Below are positions 18,479-26,958 of a DNA stretch of 64,000 bases, one piece after another; position 1 is the first letter of the stretch; each line of letters begins with the position of its first letter. Below the pieces are notes generated by a model. It saw only the letters and a program-made list of their open reading frames with translations. It did no database searches and was not told the origin of the DNA. The position numbers were made by a program, and so were the translations under genes. The stretch comes from Phycisphaerae bacterium (lineage in GTDB: Bacteria > Planctomycetota > Phycisphaerae > Phycisphaerales > UBA1924): NCBI GenBank assembly GCA_030432255.1, contig JAUIHS010000012.1:57090-121089 (forward strand), read 5' to 3'.

Positions 18479-18526
18479 TTGGAGAGAGTTTTTGCGTTCC
18501 GACGGCACGGAGGCGCCATCGTCGAC

Positions 18527-21500
18527 ATGATTGTGATTCACGCGAACTGGTCCGAAGAGCAAATCCACCTCTGGGCGGAGGGGGACAGACCTGCCGGAGA
18601 TCCGAGGGAGGTTGCCACCAATGGGCATGCCACGCCTGACGGATCTCCCCATCCGGACGTCCTGAGCCGAAGCGAACTCGAACGTATCCTCCGATTTGTC
18701 ACCTCCGACGAACTCGTCGAGGGCACGGCATCCCTGACGCTCCGCCTTCCCTCGATCAACGGAGTCCCGGTTCCCAGTCCTCGACGGGCGCATGCCGTCG
18801 GGCATATCGCTGAGGAGGACGGAGAGACTCCCATCGGATTCGAGTCGTGGGTGGTTCCGACGCTCGTCGTACGCGGGGACATGATCGGCAACGCGCTCGA
18901 ACGTCTCGAGGAAGTCGGGCTTGACACCGAATCGCGGCTTTTCGACGACGAAGGCACGGAAGAAGACGCGCTGGCCGCGGTCCACCTGAGCGTCGCGGAC
19001 TCGGTCCGCTTCTTTGCCGGCGCGGTGCGTTTCACGCGCTGGCTTCTCGCCGAGCAGCGGTTCGTCCCCGCGCTCGCTCAAGCGACGAGTGGCGACCTCT
19101 ACGGTGTCTGGCAGCCCTGGCTGAGTGACAACCTGACCTCGGATCGGGTGGAGTCGTTGCTGCACGCCATGCCGCCGAGCGCGCGCTCGGTCGTTGATGA
19201 CTCCGGCCATCAGGCGTGGCCGATTCTTGAGGCGTTCATCACGTCCCTGACCGACCAGTGGTGTCGGCGTATTCTCGTGGATGACACGATGTACGACGCC
19301 CTTGACGGCTGGGAGCCGGACGAGGACGAGCAGGTGCGATGGCTTGGGGGCCTCCTGAACACCGGTGACCGCATTGCCGCCCACCGCGAGGTGCAGGCCG
19401 GCATGATGCGCCGCGTCCGCCTGTGGATTGGCGGACTCGACGACCGGGGAGCCAGCGGCGAGTGGCGACTTTGCCTTCGGGTGAATGAGCCGATGATGAC
19501 CGATGCGCTCGAAGACCTCGCCGCACCCGGCGATGATGTCGTCTGGCGGATCACCTTCCACCTCCAGGCCGTCGACAACGAGAATGTCCTGCTCGATGCC
19601 GAAGACATCTGGACACTGAACCGCGACTCCGCGACCATCGATGGTCACCGCGTTGACGCGCCGCAGGAGCTGCTGCTCGGCGAACTCGGGCGTGCCTCGC
19701 GTCTGTACAAGCCCATTGAGAGAGCGCTCGAGGATGCCGCCCCGGCCTCCATCGACCTCGAAACCAAGCACGCGTACGAGTTCCTGCGCGAGATCCGGCC
19801 GCTGATGATCGAACAGGGCTTCGGGATCCAGGCACCCGAGTGGTGGGAGAGCCCCGCGGCCCGACTGGGTGCCCGTCTGAAGATCGACTCCCCGTCACTG
19901 GATCAGGTCATGGCGCCCGGAGGTGGGAGCGCCTCTGACGCTGGTGCCGCACAGCTGGGCCTGAACAGCCTGGTGAGCTACGAGTGGCAGATTGCGATCG
20001 GCGACACACCTCTGAGCCTGCACGAATTCGAGCGACTCGCATCGCAGCGTGCTCCGTTGGTCCAGATCAACGGCCAGTGGATCGAGATCCGTCCGGAAGA
20101 CATCCGGTCGGCGGTCGACTTCATCGGGAACAACCCCGGCGGCGAGATGCGCGTCGTCGAAGCGATGCGGCTGGCATGGAGCTCAGATCAACGGCGCACG
20201 GGCGTTCCCGTCCTGGGCCTGGATGCCACCGGCTGGGTCGGTGCGATGCTCGGAACCACCGATGAACAACTCGAGATGACCCTGGTCGAACCGCCTCAGG
20301 GATTCCAGGGCAGTCTGCGGCCGTACCAGCTCAAGGGCATCTCGTGGATGGTGTTTCTCGACCGTTTCGGCCTTGGGCCGTGCCTCGCCGATGACATGGG
20401 TCTTGGTAAGACGATCCAGCTGCTCGGGCTCCTGCTTCATGAGCGGCAGCAATCCCCCGGCGTCAAGATCGGGCCCACGCTCCTGGTGGTCCCGATGTCA
20501 ATCGTCAGCAACTGGACACGCGAGTCGGCCCGCTTCGCACCCGCACTCAAGGTGCTCGTCCACCACGGCGTCGACCGGCTCAGTGGAGAGGCCTTCAAGG
20601 AAGAGGCCGCCCGATCTGACATCGTCATCACCACCTACGCGCTCGTCCATCGCGACCGCGAGTTCATCCATGAGGTGGACTGGTGGCGTGTTGTGCTTGA
20701 CGAGGCACAGAACATCAAGAATCCCACCGCCAAGCAGAGCCAGGCGGTACGCACCATCGAAGCCCCGCACCGCGTGGCGCTGACGGGTACGCCGCTTGAG
20801 AACCGCCTCAGTGAACTCTGGTCGATCATCGACTTCTGCAACCCCGGCTTCCTCGGAACCTCGGGCGAGTTCCGCCGCAACTTCTCAATTCCGGTTGAGC
20901 GTTACCACGACCGTGAGCGCAGCCGCCAGCTCCGTGCCCTCGTTCGTCCGTTCATTCTGCGTCGACTCAAGACAGACCCGACCGTGATCAGCGACCTGCC
21001 GGAGAAGGTCGAGACCCGCGAATTCTGCCGACTCACATCGGAGCAGGTCGGGCTCTATGAATCGTGCGTCCGCGACATGCTCGGTGAAGTCGAAAAGGCG
21101 GACGGCATCCGACGCCGAGGCGTCGTCCTCACCACCCTCATCCGCCTCAAGCAGATCTGCAATCATCCCGCACAGTTGCTTCGCGAGGAGACCGGCATTC
21201 CAGATGCGCGGCGGTCCGGCAAATGCATTCGCCTGATCGAGATGCTTGACGAGGTCATCGCGTCCGGTGAGCAGGCTCTGATCTTCACCCAGTTCCGGCA
21301 GATGGGGCACATCCTCGCTTCAATGCTCCGGCACGGACTGGATCGCGATGTGCTCTTCCTGCACGGCGGCGTCACACAGAAGCAGCGCGAGGCGATGGTC
21401 GATCGCTTCCAGGCCGCCGATGGCACCGCACCGATCTTCGTGCTTTCTCTCAAGGCCGGCGGTGTCGGGCTCAACCTCACCGCCGCATCTCACGTCTTCC

Positions 21501-21760
21501 ACTTCGATCGGTGGTGGAATCCGGCCGTCGAGAATCAGGCGACTGACCGCGCGTTCCGTATCGGGCAGACACGCACCGTCCACGTTCACAAGTTCATCGT
21601 CTCGGGCACACTTGAGGACCGCATCGACCAGATGATCGAGAGCAAGATCGCCCTGGCGGAAGATGTCATCGGCTCGGGCGAAGACTGGCTGACCGAACTC
21701 GACACCACACAGCTCCGCGAGATCCTCTCGCTCCGACCGGAGGCCCTCGCCGATGGCTGA
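18527..21760 (+). CDS. SNF2-family DEAD/DEAH helicase (HepA/Snf2 type)
   Basis: This large protein (1077 residues from the ATG at 18527) has a long N-terminal half of the SNF2-associated type (bacterial DUF3670-like), then an SNF2 motor: Walker A ADDMGLGKTIQLL (near residue 625), DEAQ box VVLDEAQNIKN (near 725), LTGTPLENRLSELWS, and the helicase C motifs LKAGGVGLNLTAASHVFHFD and QATDRAFRIGQTRTV (near 1011). SNF2 proteins are ATP-driven double-stranded DNA translocases. It overlaps the following SWIM zinc-finger gene by 8 bases, a recurrent bacterial pairing. An in-frame TTG at 18479 abuts the tRNA end and is less likely as the start. Role may be in repair, chromosome maintenance or defence. 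Confidence 0.93.
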   Translation: MIVIHANWSEEQIHLWAEGDRPAGDPREVATNGHATPDGSPHPDVLSRSELERILRFVTSDELVEGTASLTLRLPSINGVPVPSPRRAHAVGHIAEEDGETPIGFESWVVPTLVVRGDMIGNALERLEEVGLDTESRLFDDEGTEEDALAAVHLSVADSVRFFAGAVRFTRWLLAEQRFVPALAQATSGDLYGVWQPWLSDNLTSDRVESLLHAMPPSARSVVDDSGHQAWPILEAFITSLTDQWCRRILVDDTMYDALDGWEPDEDEQVRWLGGLLNTGDRIAAHREVQAGMMRRVRLWIGGLDDRGASGEWRLCLRVNEPMMTDALEDLAAPGDDVVWRITFHLQAVDNENVLLDAEDIWTLNRDSATIDGHRVDAPQELLLGELGRASRLYKPIERALEDAAPASIDLETKHAYEFLREIRPLMIEQGFGIQAPEWWESPAARLGARLKIDSPSLDQVMAPGGGSASDAGAAQLGLNSLVSYEWQIAIGDTPLSLHEFERLASQRAPLVQINGQWIEIRPEDIRSAVDFIGNNPGGEMRVVEAMRLAWSSDQRRTGVPVLGLDATGWVGAMLGTTDEQLEMTLVEPPQGFQGSLRPYQLKGISWMVFLDRFGLGPCLADDMGLGKTIQLLGLLLHERQQSPGVKIGPTLLVVPMSIVSNWTRESARFAPALKVLVHHGVDRLSGEAFKEEAARSDIVITTYALVHRDREFIHEVDWWRVVLDEAQNIKNPTAKQSQAVRTIEAPHRVALTGTPLENRLSELWSIIDFCNPGFLGTSGEFRRNFSIPVERYHDRERSRQLRALVRPFILRRLKTDPTVISDLPEKVETREFCRLTSEQVGLYESCVRDMLGEVEKADGIRRRGVVLTTLIRLKQICNHPAQLLREETGIPDARRSGKCIRLIEMLDEVIASGEQALIFTQFRQMGHILASMLRHGLDRDVLFLHGGVTQKQREAMVDRFQAADGTAPIFVLSLKAGGVGLNLTAASHVFHFDRWWNPAVENQATDRAFRIGQTRTVHVHKFIVSGTLEDRIDQMIESKIALAEDVIGSGEDWLTELDTTQLREILSLRPEALADG

Positions 21761-22706
21761 AGAAGCAAACCCCGCTCCAACGCCGGATCAGCCCAAGTCG
21801 CCCCAGGCGTATCAGCGGCCCCCGCGCGCCGTCGCAGAGAAGCCGCGTCGAGTTCGCGGCGGTGTTCGACTTGGTTCCAAGGAGTGGCCCCCGGCACTCA
21901 ATCAAGCCGGCGAGTGCTGGTTGGACTGCATCCGCCAGCTCATCGACGGGGATCACCTTGCCGAAGGCCTGGAGTACGCACGCTCCGGTCAGACCCGCCG
22001 CATCGAGTTCGGCGCCGGGGCGATCGCGGGCAACGTGCAGGGGCGGCAGCCGCGGGCGTACCGCACCGAATTGAAGCTGAGCGTGTGCTCTCCTGAAGAG
22101 TGGGAGCGCACCATCGTGCTGATGGCTGATCAGGCGATCTTCGCCGCGAAGCTGCTCGCCGGTGAGATTCCCGACGGCATCGACGAGGTTGTTGCCGGTG
22201 CCGGGACGCGTCTCTTTGATGTGCACGCAGCGGACCTGTCAGCGAGTTGCACGTGCACGGGGCCGACATACTGCAAGCATGTTGCCTGCCTGGCGCTGTT
22301 GACGACGGAGGCGCTGCACCGGGATCCGTTCCTGATGTTCAAGCTCCGCGGCCTCCCTGCCCCGGATTTCCTTGAGCGCCTTCGGCAACGCCGCGCCCTG
22401 ACCAGTTCGGAGACCGGGCTGGCGTTCGCGTACACCCATCAGGCGGTTCCCGGAGCCGAATCGCCCCTCCCGCCGCTGGAGGAGCAGGGCGCACACTTCT
22501 GGGAGGCCGGGCACGAACTTGACCGGCTCGAGACCACGCTCGAACCACCCGAGGTCTCCAACGCCTTGTTGCGACGGCTCGGGCAGAGCCCGTTTGAAGG
22601 GCGGTTCCCGCTCGTCGGGCTGCTGGCGACCTGCTACGAGACGATCAGCCGATCGGTCATCGAGAGCAACATCAATCAGGACGACGAGCCCGATACCGAC
22701 AGGTGA
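21753..22706 (+). CDS. SWIM zinc-finger protein, partner of the SNF2 helicase
   Basis: The 317-residue protein starts 8 bases inside the helicase gene. It carries a SWIM finger, SASCTCTGPTYCKHVACL, with Cys166, Cys168, Cys174 and His176 in the CxC...CxH spacing. The flanking helical region (residues 40-150 and 180-230) matches bacterial SWIM proteins found beside SNF2 ATPases. SWIM fingers are predicted DNA- or protein-binding. A Pro-rich, basic N-terminus precedes the domain. It overlaps the convergent tdk gene by 31 bases at the 3' end. Confidence 0.9.
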   Translation: MAEEANPAPTPDQPKSPQAYQRPPRAVAEKPRRVRGGVRLGSKEWPPALNQAGECWLDCIRQLIDGDHLAEGLEYARSGQTRRIEFGAGAIAGNVQGRQPRAYRTELKLSVCSPEEWERTIVLMADQAIFAAKLLAGEIPDGIDEVVAGAGTRLFDVHAADLSASCTCTGPTYCKHVACLALLTTEALHRDPFLMFKLRGLPAPDFLERLRQRRALTSSETGLAFAYTHQAVPGAESPLPPLEEQGAHFWEAGHELDRLETTLEPPEVSNALLRRLGQSPFEGRFPLVGLLATCYETISRSVIESNINQDDEPDTDR

Positions 22707-23242
22707 CGTCGGCAGCGATTCTCGAACATACCGCTCCCACCGACGACGATGTCATCGCGAGAGTCAAAGAGGCGTACCGTGTGAACGGCGATACCGCCGC
22801 AGACGGCGCAGGTCCCACTGATCTTCACGACTTCATCCGCCTCGATCAGGAGTCGTGCCATTTCGCCGAAGGGCTCGTTGAGGCTGGTGCGATCGAGGCC
22901 GGCGAGGATGACCCGGCGTCCCTTCCCCAACAACTCCATCACGACCGGATGCAGTCCCACCTTGAAGAAGTGTGACTCATCGAGCCCGATCACGTCCTCT
23001 TCGAATGCCAGCAATTCGTTCGGCCGCTCGATGGTCGATGCCGGGATGCGTCTGCCGTCATGCGTCGCGAGTGCCCGCGCGTCGTAGCGATCGTCCAGTT
23101 GATGTTTGACGGCACGGACCGACAGCCCTGACGCCTCAGCCGCCTGGATCCGCCGGATCAGTTCGGTGGTCTTCCCGACGAACATGGGGCCGCAGATGAC
23201 CTCCAGTCGACCGATGTCTTCGCTGGTGTGTGGTTCGCTCAC
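22676..23242 (-). CDS. tdk: Thymidine kinase (type II)
   Basis: Tdk salvages thymidine to dTMP using ATP. The 188-residue enzyme has the P-loop GPMFVGKTT (18-26), the catalytic-region LDESHFF with Glu89 (usually DExQFF; here Ser-His) and the structural zinc set Cys145, Cys148, Cys177 and His180. The lasso substrate-binding loop reads GSGMFENRCRRH, with Phe where many homologues have Tyr. The gene converges on, and overlaps by 31 bases, the SWIM gene. Confidence 0.94.
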   Translation of the reverse strand: MSEPHTSEDIGRLEVICGPMFVGKTTELIRRIQAAEASGLSVRAVKHQLDDRYDARALATHDGRRIPASTIERPNELLAFEEDVIGLDESHFFKVGLHPVVMELLGKGRRVILAGLDRTSLNEPFGEMARLLIEADEVVKISGTCAVCGGIAVHTVRLFDSRDDIVVGGSGMFENRCRRHLSVSGSSS

Positions 23243-23288
23243 GGGCTCATCCTACGGATCGTTCGACGCGGCGGGGGCCCGGCGCGGG

Positions 23289-23317
23289 TTGACATTCTCG
23301 AACCAGAACGATAGGGT
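23289..23317 (+). promoter_or_regulatory. Candidate promoter P1 upstream of tRNA-Gln region
   Basis: A perfect -35 TTGACA (23289-23294) and a weaker -10 TAGGGT (23312-23317) are 17 bases apart. No gene starts directly after it; it could drive a non-coding transcript or the tRNA-Gln/glmU-like/prs unit. Confidence 0.5.
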
Positions 23318-23348
23318 TTTGTGTGGTCACCCCTTGATGCTCGACGGT

Positions 23349-23376
23349 TTGACGTTGGCGTGGGAGTGACTACACT
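23349..23376 (+). promoter_or_regulatory. Candidate promoter P2 upstream of tRNA-Gln region
   Basis: TTGACG (23349-23354) and TACACT (23371-23376) are separated by 16 bases, close to the sigma-70 consensus. The predicted start falls near 23383, at the first hairpin of the following non-coding stretch. Confidence 0.6.
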
Positions 23377-23662
23377 GTTCGACCTTCCTCTCACCGAGGA
23401 AACCGAACGTGACGGACCCGGCATTGTGACCGGCGAGGCGCGTTCATGGGCCGTCGCACGCGGCGTCGGCGGTCCCGTTTCGGAGAGGATGCCGCGGGCC
23501 TTCGCTTTGAGGATCGCTCCTGCCGGAGTGTGAATCGGGTGCGGACCGCGACAGGTTCGTATTCGTTTCACAGGACTGCCTCGCGGGTGTCTGCGAGTAG
23601 GTCCGGGGCAGGACCGGATGGTCCCGAGCAGGAGGTTGAGGTCAGGCATCTGAGCTTTGCTT

Positions 23663-23733
23663 TGGCCCGTGGTGTAATGGCAGCACAAGGGTTTTTGGTA
23701 CCCTTGGTCCAGGTTCGAATCCTGGCGGGCTAG
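23663..23733 (+). tRNA. tRNA-Gln (anticodon UUG)
   Basis: Cloverleaf with acceptor TGGCCCG/CGGGCTA (weak U-A first pair, typical of tRNA-Gln, then a G-U), D arm GTGT/GCAC, anticodon stem AGGGT/ACCCT with loop TTTTGGT (anticodon TTG) and T arm CAGG TTCGAAT CCTG. The discriminator is G. No encoded CCA. Confidence 0.95.
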
Positions 23734-23771
23734 CTTCCTTCCACGGGGATCAGCGCCTGTCCGATGAGGAC

Positions 23772-24578
23772 ATGCCCTCTCAATCAGCCATCATTCTCGC
23801 CGCGGGTAAAGGCACCCGCATGAAGAGCGACCTGCCGAAGGTGGCCCACGAGGTTGCCGATGCGCCGATGGTGTGCTGGGTGATTGACGCATGCATCCAG
23901 GCCGGGTGCAGTCGGGTCATCGTGGTCGTCGGCTATCGTCAGGACGTGGTCCGAGCCGCCGTTGAGTCGCGTGACTGGGGTGACGCCACCATCGAGTTTG
24001 CCGTGCAGGATGAGCAACTCGGGACCGGCCACGCCGTGCGTTGTGCCGAACCACTCATGACAGACGAACGCGCCACCCGTGGTCACAACGTCTTCGTTCT
24101 GGCGGGCGACGGACCGCTGATCCGGGCAGACACATTGATCACGCTCGTATCGCGGCACAGAGATCACAAGGCATCTGCGACGCTCGCGACCGCCATTCTT
24201 GATGACGCCTCGGGTTACGGCCGCATCATGCGGGATGCTGATGGGAAGTTCACCGGCATCATCGAGCAGAAGAACGCGTCACCGGAACAACTTGAGATCC
24301 GGGAAGTGAACCCGAGCTATTACTGCTTTGATGCGGCGAGCCTCTTCAATGCCCTGGAACAGGTGAAACGCGACCCGGTGAGTGATGAGTACTACATCAC
24401 CGACGTTCCTGCGCTCCTGCTGGCGGAGGGCCATCCCGTGGAGGTCATCGATGCCGTCCCGGCCGAGGATGTGCTTTCGATCAACACGCTGGAGCAACTG
24501 GCGGAGGTCGATCGTGTGCTGCGTGCACGCATCGGCATGGCACCGACATCTCACCACGCCTCAGGAGCCCGCGACTGA
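23772..24578 (+). CDS. GlmU-like N-acetylglucosamine-1-P uridylyltransferase, single domain
   Basis: The protein matches the N-terminal pyrophosphorylase domain of GlmU: LAAGKGTRMKSDLPKV at the start, QLGTGHAVRCAEP, FVLAGDGPLI (metal Asp region), GYGRIMRD and the EYYITDVPALL stretch. At 268 residues it stops before the left-handed beta-helix acetyltransferase half, which bifunctional GlmU (about 450 residues) has. It should therefore make UDP-GlcNAc from a pre-acetylated sugar phosphate, with the acetylation done elsewhere, or act on another hexose phosphate. The stop overlaps the prs start by one base. Confidence 0.88.
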   Translation: MPSQSAIILAAGKGTRMKSDLPKVAHEVADAPMVCWVIDACIQAGCSRVIVVVGYRQDVVRAAVESRDWGDATIEFAVQDEQLGTGHAVRCAEPLMTDERATRGHNVFVLAGDGPLIRADTLITLVSRHRDHKASATLATAILDDASGYGRIMRDADGKFTGIIEQKNASPEQLEIREVNPSYYCFDAASLFNALEQVKRDPVSDEYYITDVPALLLAEGHPVEVIDAVPAEDVLSINTLEQLAEVDRVLRARIGMAPTSHHASGARD

Positions 24579-25561
24579 TGGACTGGAGCGACGCGTACGA
24601 ACTGAAGGTCTTCGCGGGACGAAACTGCATCCCTCTCGCTGAGCGCATCTGCGGCAAGCTGGACATGCCGCTCGGCGAGGCCCGCACGGAAGTGTTCCCC
24701 GACTCCGAAATGATCGTGCACATCGAGGAGGACGTTCGCGGCCGGGACTGCTTCGTGGTCCTCTCCACGTGCACGCCGGTCAACGACAACGTGATGGAAC
24801 TGCTGATCTTCGCGGACTCGCTGCGTCGGGCATCTGCGGGTCGAATCAGCGCCGTGATTCCGTACTTCGGGTACGGGCGACAGGACCGCAAGGAGCGTGG
24901 TCGCACGCCGATCACCGCGAAGCTGATCGCCAACCTCATCACCGAGGCAGGGTTCCACCGGGTGCTGGCCCTCGATCTTCACGCGGCGCAGATCCAGGGG
25001 TTCTTCGATCTCCCCGTTGATCACCTCGCATCCGCCCCGATCTTCCATCAGTACTTCCAGTCGATTCGCAATGAACTCGGCGATCTTGCCGTCGTCAGTC
25101 CGGACGTCGGTAATGTGAAGGTCGCCAACATGTATGCAGAGATGCTCGATGCCGACCTGGCGATCATCGACAAGCGGCGCATCTCGGGCGAGCATGTTCG
25201 TTCAACGACCATTGTCGGTGACGTGAAGGGCAAGAACGTCCTCATGGTTGACGACATGATCTCGACGGCGGGAACGGTCTGTGAGGCAGCGCGGACACTC
25301 AAGGATTACGGCGCGGAACAGATCATGGTCGCCGCGACGCACCCCGTGATGAGCGGCCCTGCGATTGAACGCCTCGGTTCGTCGCCGATCAGCCGGGTCA
25401 TCGTCACCAACTCCATTCCGGCGGGCGATCGTTACGCGGGGATTGAGGATCGCATTGTTGAGTTGTGCGTGAGCGAACTCTTCAGCGGTGCGATCAACCA
25501 CATTCATTACAACAAGTCCGTCAGCGCGCTCTTCCGCCAGTTCGCGGATTCCAAGCGTTGA
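24578..25561 (+). CDS. prs: Ribose-phosphate pyrophosphokinase (PRPP synthase)
   Basis: Prs makes PRPP from ribose 5-phosphate and ATP for nucleotide, His, Trp and NAD synthesis. The 327-residue class I enzyme shows PYFGYGRQDRKERGRTPI (ATP loop), VLALDLHAAQIQGFF (metal-binding His) and the PRPP loop VDDMISTAGTVCEAA. The ATG overlaps the preceding stop (TGATG). Its place beside a UDP-sugar enzyme, with rplY and pth downstream, is a common bacterial order (glmU-prs-rplY-pth). Confidence 0.97.
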   Translation: MDWSDAYELKVFAGRNCIPLAERICGKLDMPLGEARTEVFPDSEMIVHIEEDVRGRDCFVVLSTCTPVNDNVMELLIFADSLRRASAGRISAVIPYFGYGRQDRKERGRTPITAKLIANLITEAGFHRVLALDLHAAQIQGFFDLPVDHLASAPIFHQYFQSIRNELGDLAVVSPDVGNVKVANMYAEMLDADLAIIDKRRISGEHVRSTTIVGDVKGKNVLMVDDMISTAGTVCEAARTLKDYGAEQIMVAATHPVMSGPAIERLGSSPISRVIVTNSIPAGDRYAGIEDRIVELCVSELFSGAINHIHYNKSVSALFRQFADSKR

Positions 25562-25616
25562 TCGGTGAGTTCAGCATTTGACGGGACGAGCCCGTCCCCT
25601 TTCGGAGATTTGAATC

Positions 25617-26273
25617 ATGCAGTCAAAGCACACTCTTTCAGTCATGCGTCGGGACCGCACCGGTACCCGTTACGCACGGCGTGAACGCCAGGCAGGTCGC
25701 CTCCCTGCGGTCCTCTACGGGCACGGCAAGGATCCCGTCGCCCTGACGCTTGATGCCAAGGAAGCCGTCCGCCTCTTCGAGTCCGGCGAGCGGGTCTTCA
25801 CCGTGCAGGTGAAGGATGAAGGCGCATCCCAGACCGTGATGCTCAAGGATGTCCAGTTCGACTACCTCGGCACCAACGTTGTACATGTCGATCTGAGCCG
25901 CGTGGACCTCGACGAGATCGTCGAGTGCCACCCCGAACTGCACTTCGTCGGAGAGCCCATCGGTCTGAAGGCCGCCGGGGCCATCCTCACGCATCCGTCC
26001 CTGGATGTGACGCTCAAGTGCACCGTGGCGAACATGCCTGAGCGTCTGGACGTCGACATCAGCCAGCTTGATGAGGACGATGTGCTCCACGCCAGCCAGA
26101 TCGCGCTGCCCGAGGGCACCGAACTGGTCTCCGACCCCGACGCGGTGGTCGCCGCGATCCGCGCCAAGAAGATGGAAGAAGATCTCGACGCCGAGGCGCA
26201 GGATGTTGACGGTGTCGGTGCTGAGCCGGAGGTCATCACTGAGCGCAAGACCGAGGAAGAGAGCGAAGGGTGA
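25617..26273 (+). CDS. rplY: Ribosomal protein bL25 (long Ctc form)
   Basis: This is the 5S rRNA-binding protein bL25 of the longer CTC/TL5 type. The 218 residues start with MQSKHTLSVMRRDRTGTRYA and the RRERQAGRLPAVLYGHG motif of the L25 domain (1-95), followed by the C-terminal beta domain (DVTLKCTVANMPERLDVDIS) and an acidic tail. It lies 55 bases after prs, with a G-rich Shine-Dalgarno region, and its end overlaps the pth start by 4 bases. Confidence 0.95.
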   Translation: MQSKHTLSVMRRDRTGTRYARRERQAGRLPAVLYGHGKDPVALTLDAKEAVRLFESGERVFTVQVKDEGASQTVMLKDVQFDYLGTNVVHVDLSRVDLDEIVECHPELHFVGEPIGLKAAGAILTHPSLDVTLKCTVANMPERLDVDISQLDEDDVLHASQIALPEGTELVSDPDAVVAAIRAKKMEEDLDAEAQDVDGVGAEPEVITERKTEEESEG

Positions 26274-26944
26274 AGTTGATCGTCGGGCTTGGCAATCCCG
26301 GTCCGGATTATCGCCGGACGCGGCACAATGCCGGTTTCATGGCGGTCGATCGCCTTGCGGATCGACACGCCCCCGGTCAGACTCCGCGCGCACGCTTCAA
26401 CGGCATCACGCTCGAAGCCCGGATTGACACGTCCGAGGGCAGTTGCGGCTGCCTGCTGATCAAGCCCACGACCTTCATGAATCTCTCGGGTCGCAGCGTC
26501 GCCGAGGCGGTCCGCTTCTACAAGGCGGATCCGGTTGAGGATCTCCTCATCCTTGTTGACGATGTGGCACTTCCTGCGGGCAAGATCCGCCTGCGGGCCC
26601 GAGGGGGAGCGGGTGGCCACAATGGGCTCTCGGACATCGAGCGCATGCTCGCGACCGACGAGTACGGTCGCTGCCGCATCGGCATCGACGCCCCTGGTCG
26701 GATCCCGCAGAAGGACTACGTACTCGGCCGCTTCACGGATGAGCAGGAGCAGGCCATCAAGCCTGCGATCGAGCGAGTCTGCGACGCCGCGGAGTGCTGG
26801 GCCACCCAGGGCATGACTCACGCCATGAACCGGTTCAACCCGGATCCGGAATCGAAGAAATCAAAGGGCGCGTCCACGAAGGGCGACGCCTCGGAACCCA
26901 ACGTATCCAACGGCGCCGGTTCAGGAACCGGCGCACAGCATTGA
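26270..26944 (+). CDS. pth: Peptidyl-tRNA hydrolase
   Basis: Pth recycles peptidyl-tRNA released by stalled ribosomes. The start is a GTG overlapping the rplY stop (GTGA). The 224-residue product has the family start VGLGNPGPDYRRTRHNAGF (with catalytic His of HNAGF), KPTTFMNLSGRSV and GGAGGHNGLSDIE. A tail of about 35 residues rich in Lys, Ser and Gly (SKKSKGASTKGDAS) extends past the usual roughly 190-residue length and is probably disordered. Confidence 0.96.
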   Translation: MKLIVGLGNPGPDYRRTRHNAGFMAVDRLADRHAPGQTPRARFNGITLEARIDTSEGSCGCLLIKPTTFMNLSGRSVAEAVRFYKADPVEDLLILVDDVALPAGKIRLRARGGAGGHNGLSDIERMLATDEYGRCRIGIDAPGRIPQKDYVLGRFTDEQEQAIKPAIERVCDAAECWATQGMTHAMNRFNPDPESKKSKGASTKGDASEPNVSNGAGSGTGAQH

Positions 26945-26958
26945 GAAGGAGCCAGCAG

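Larger units (their letters stand above)
23243..23662. other. Gene-free interval before tRNA-Gln
   Basis: About 420 bases with no convincing protein gene. It holds two candidate sigma-70 promoters (23289-23317, 23349-23376) followed by nearly 290 bases before tRNA-Gln. Just after the second promoter GTTCG and CGAAC flank an inner CCTC/GAGG pair (about 23377-23410), which would fold as a hairpin. Around 23610-23630 GGTCC/GGACC/GGTCC strings could form alternative hairpins. I looked for RNase P, tmRNA, SRP and 6S signatures and could not match any. Confidence 0.5.

Noticed and set aside
18440..19771. Minus-strand open frame opposite the SNF2 gene
   Set aside because: It runs across the tRNA-Lys and is a shadow of the helicase N-terminal half.
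23321..23533. Small plus-strand ORF (70 codons) before tRNA-Gln
   Set aside because: No ribosome site, and it starts inside the predicted promoter region.
23377..23662. RNase P RNA, tmRNA, SRP RNA or 6S RNA
   Set aside because: GAGGAAA occurs, but other conserved elements of these RNAs were not found.
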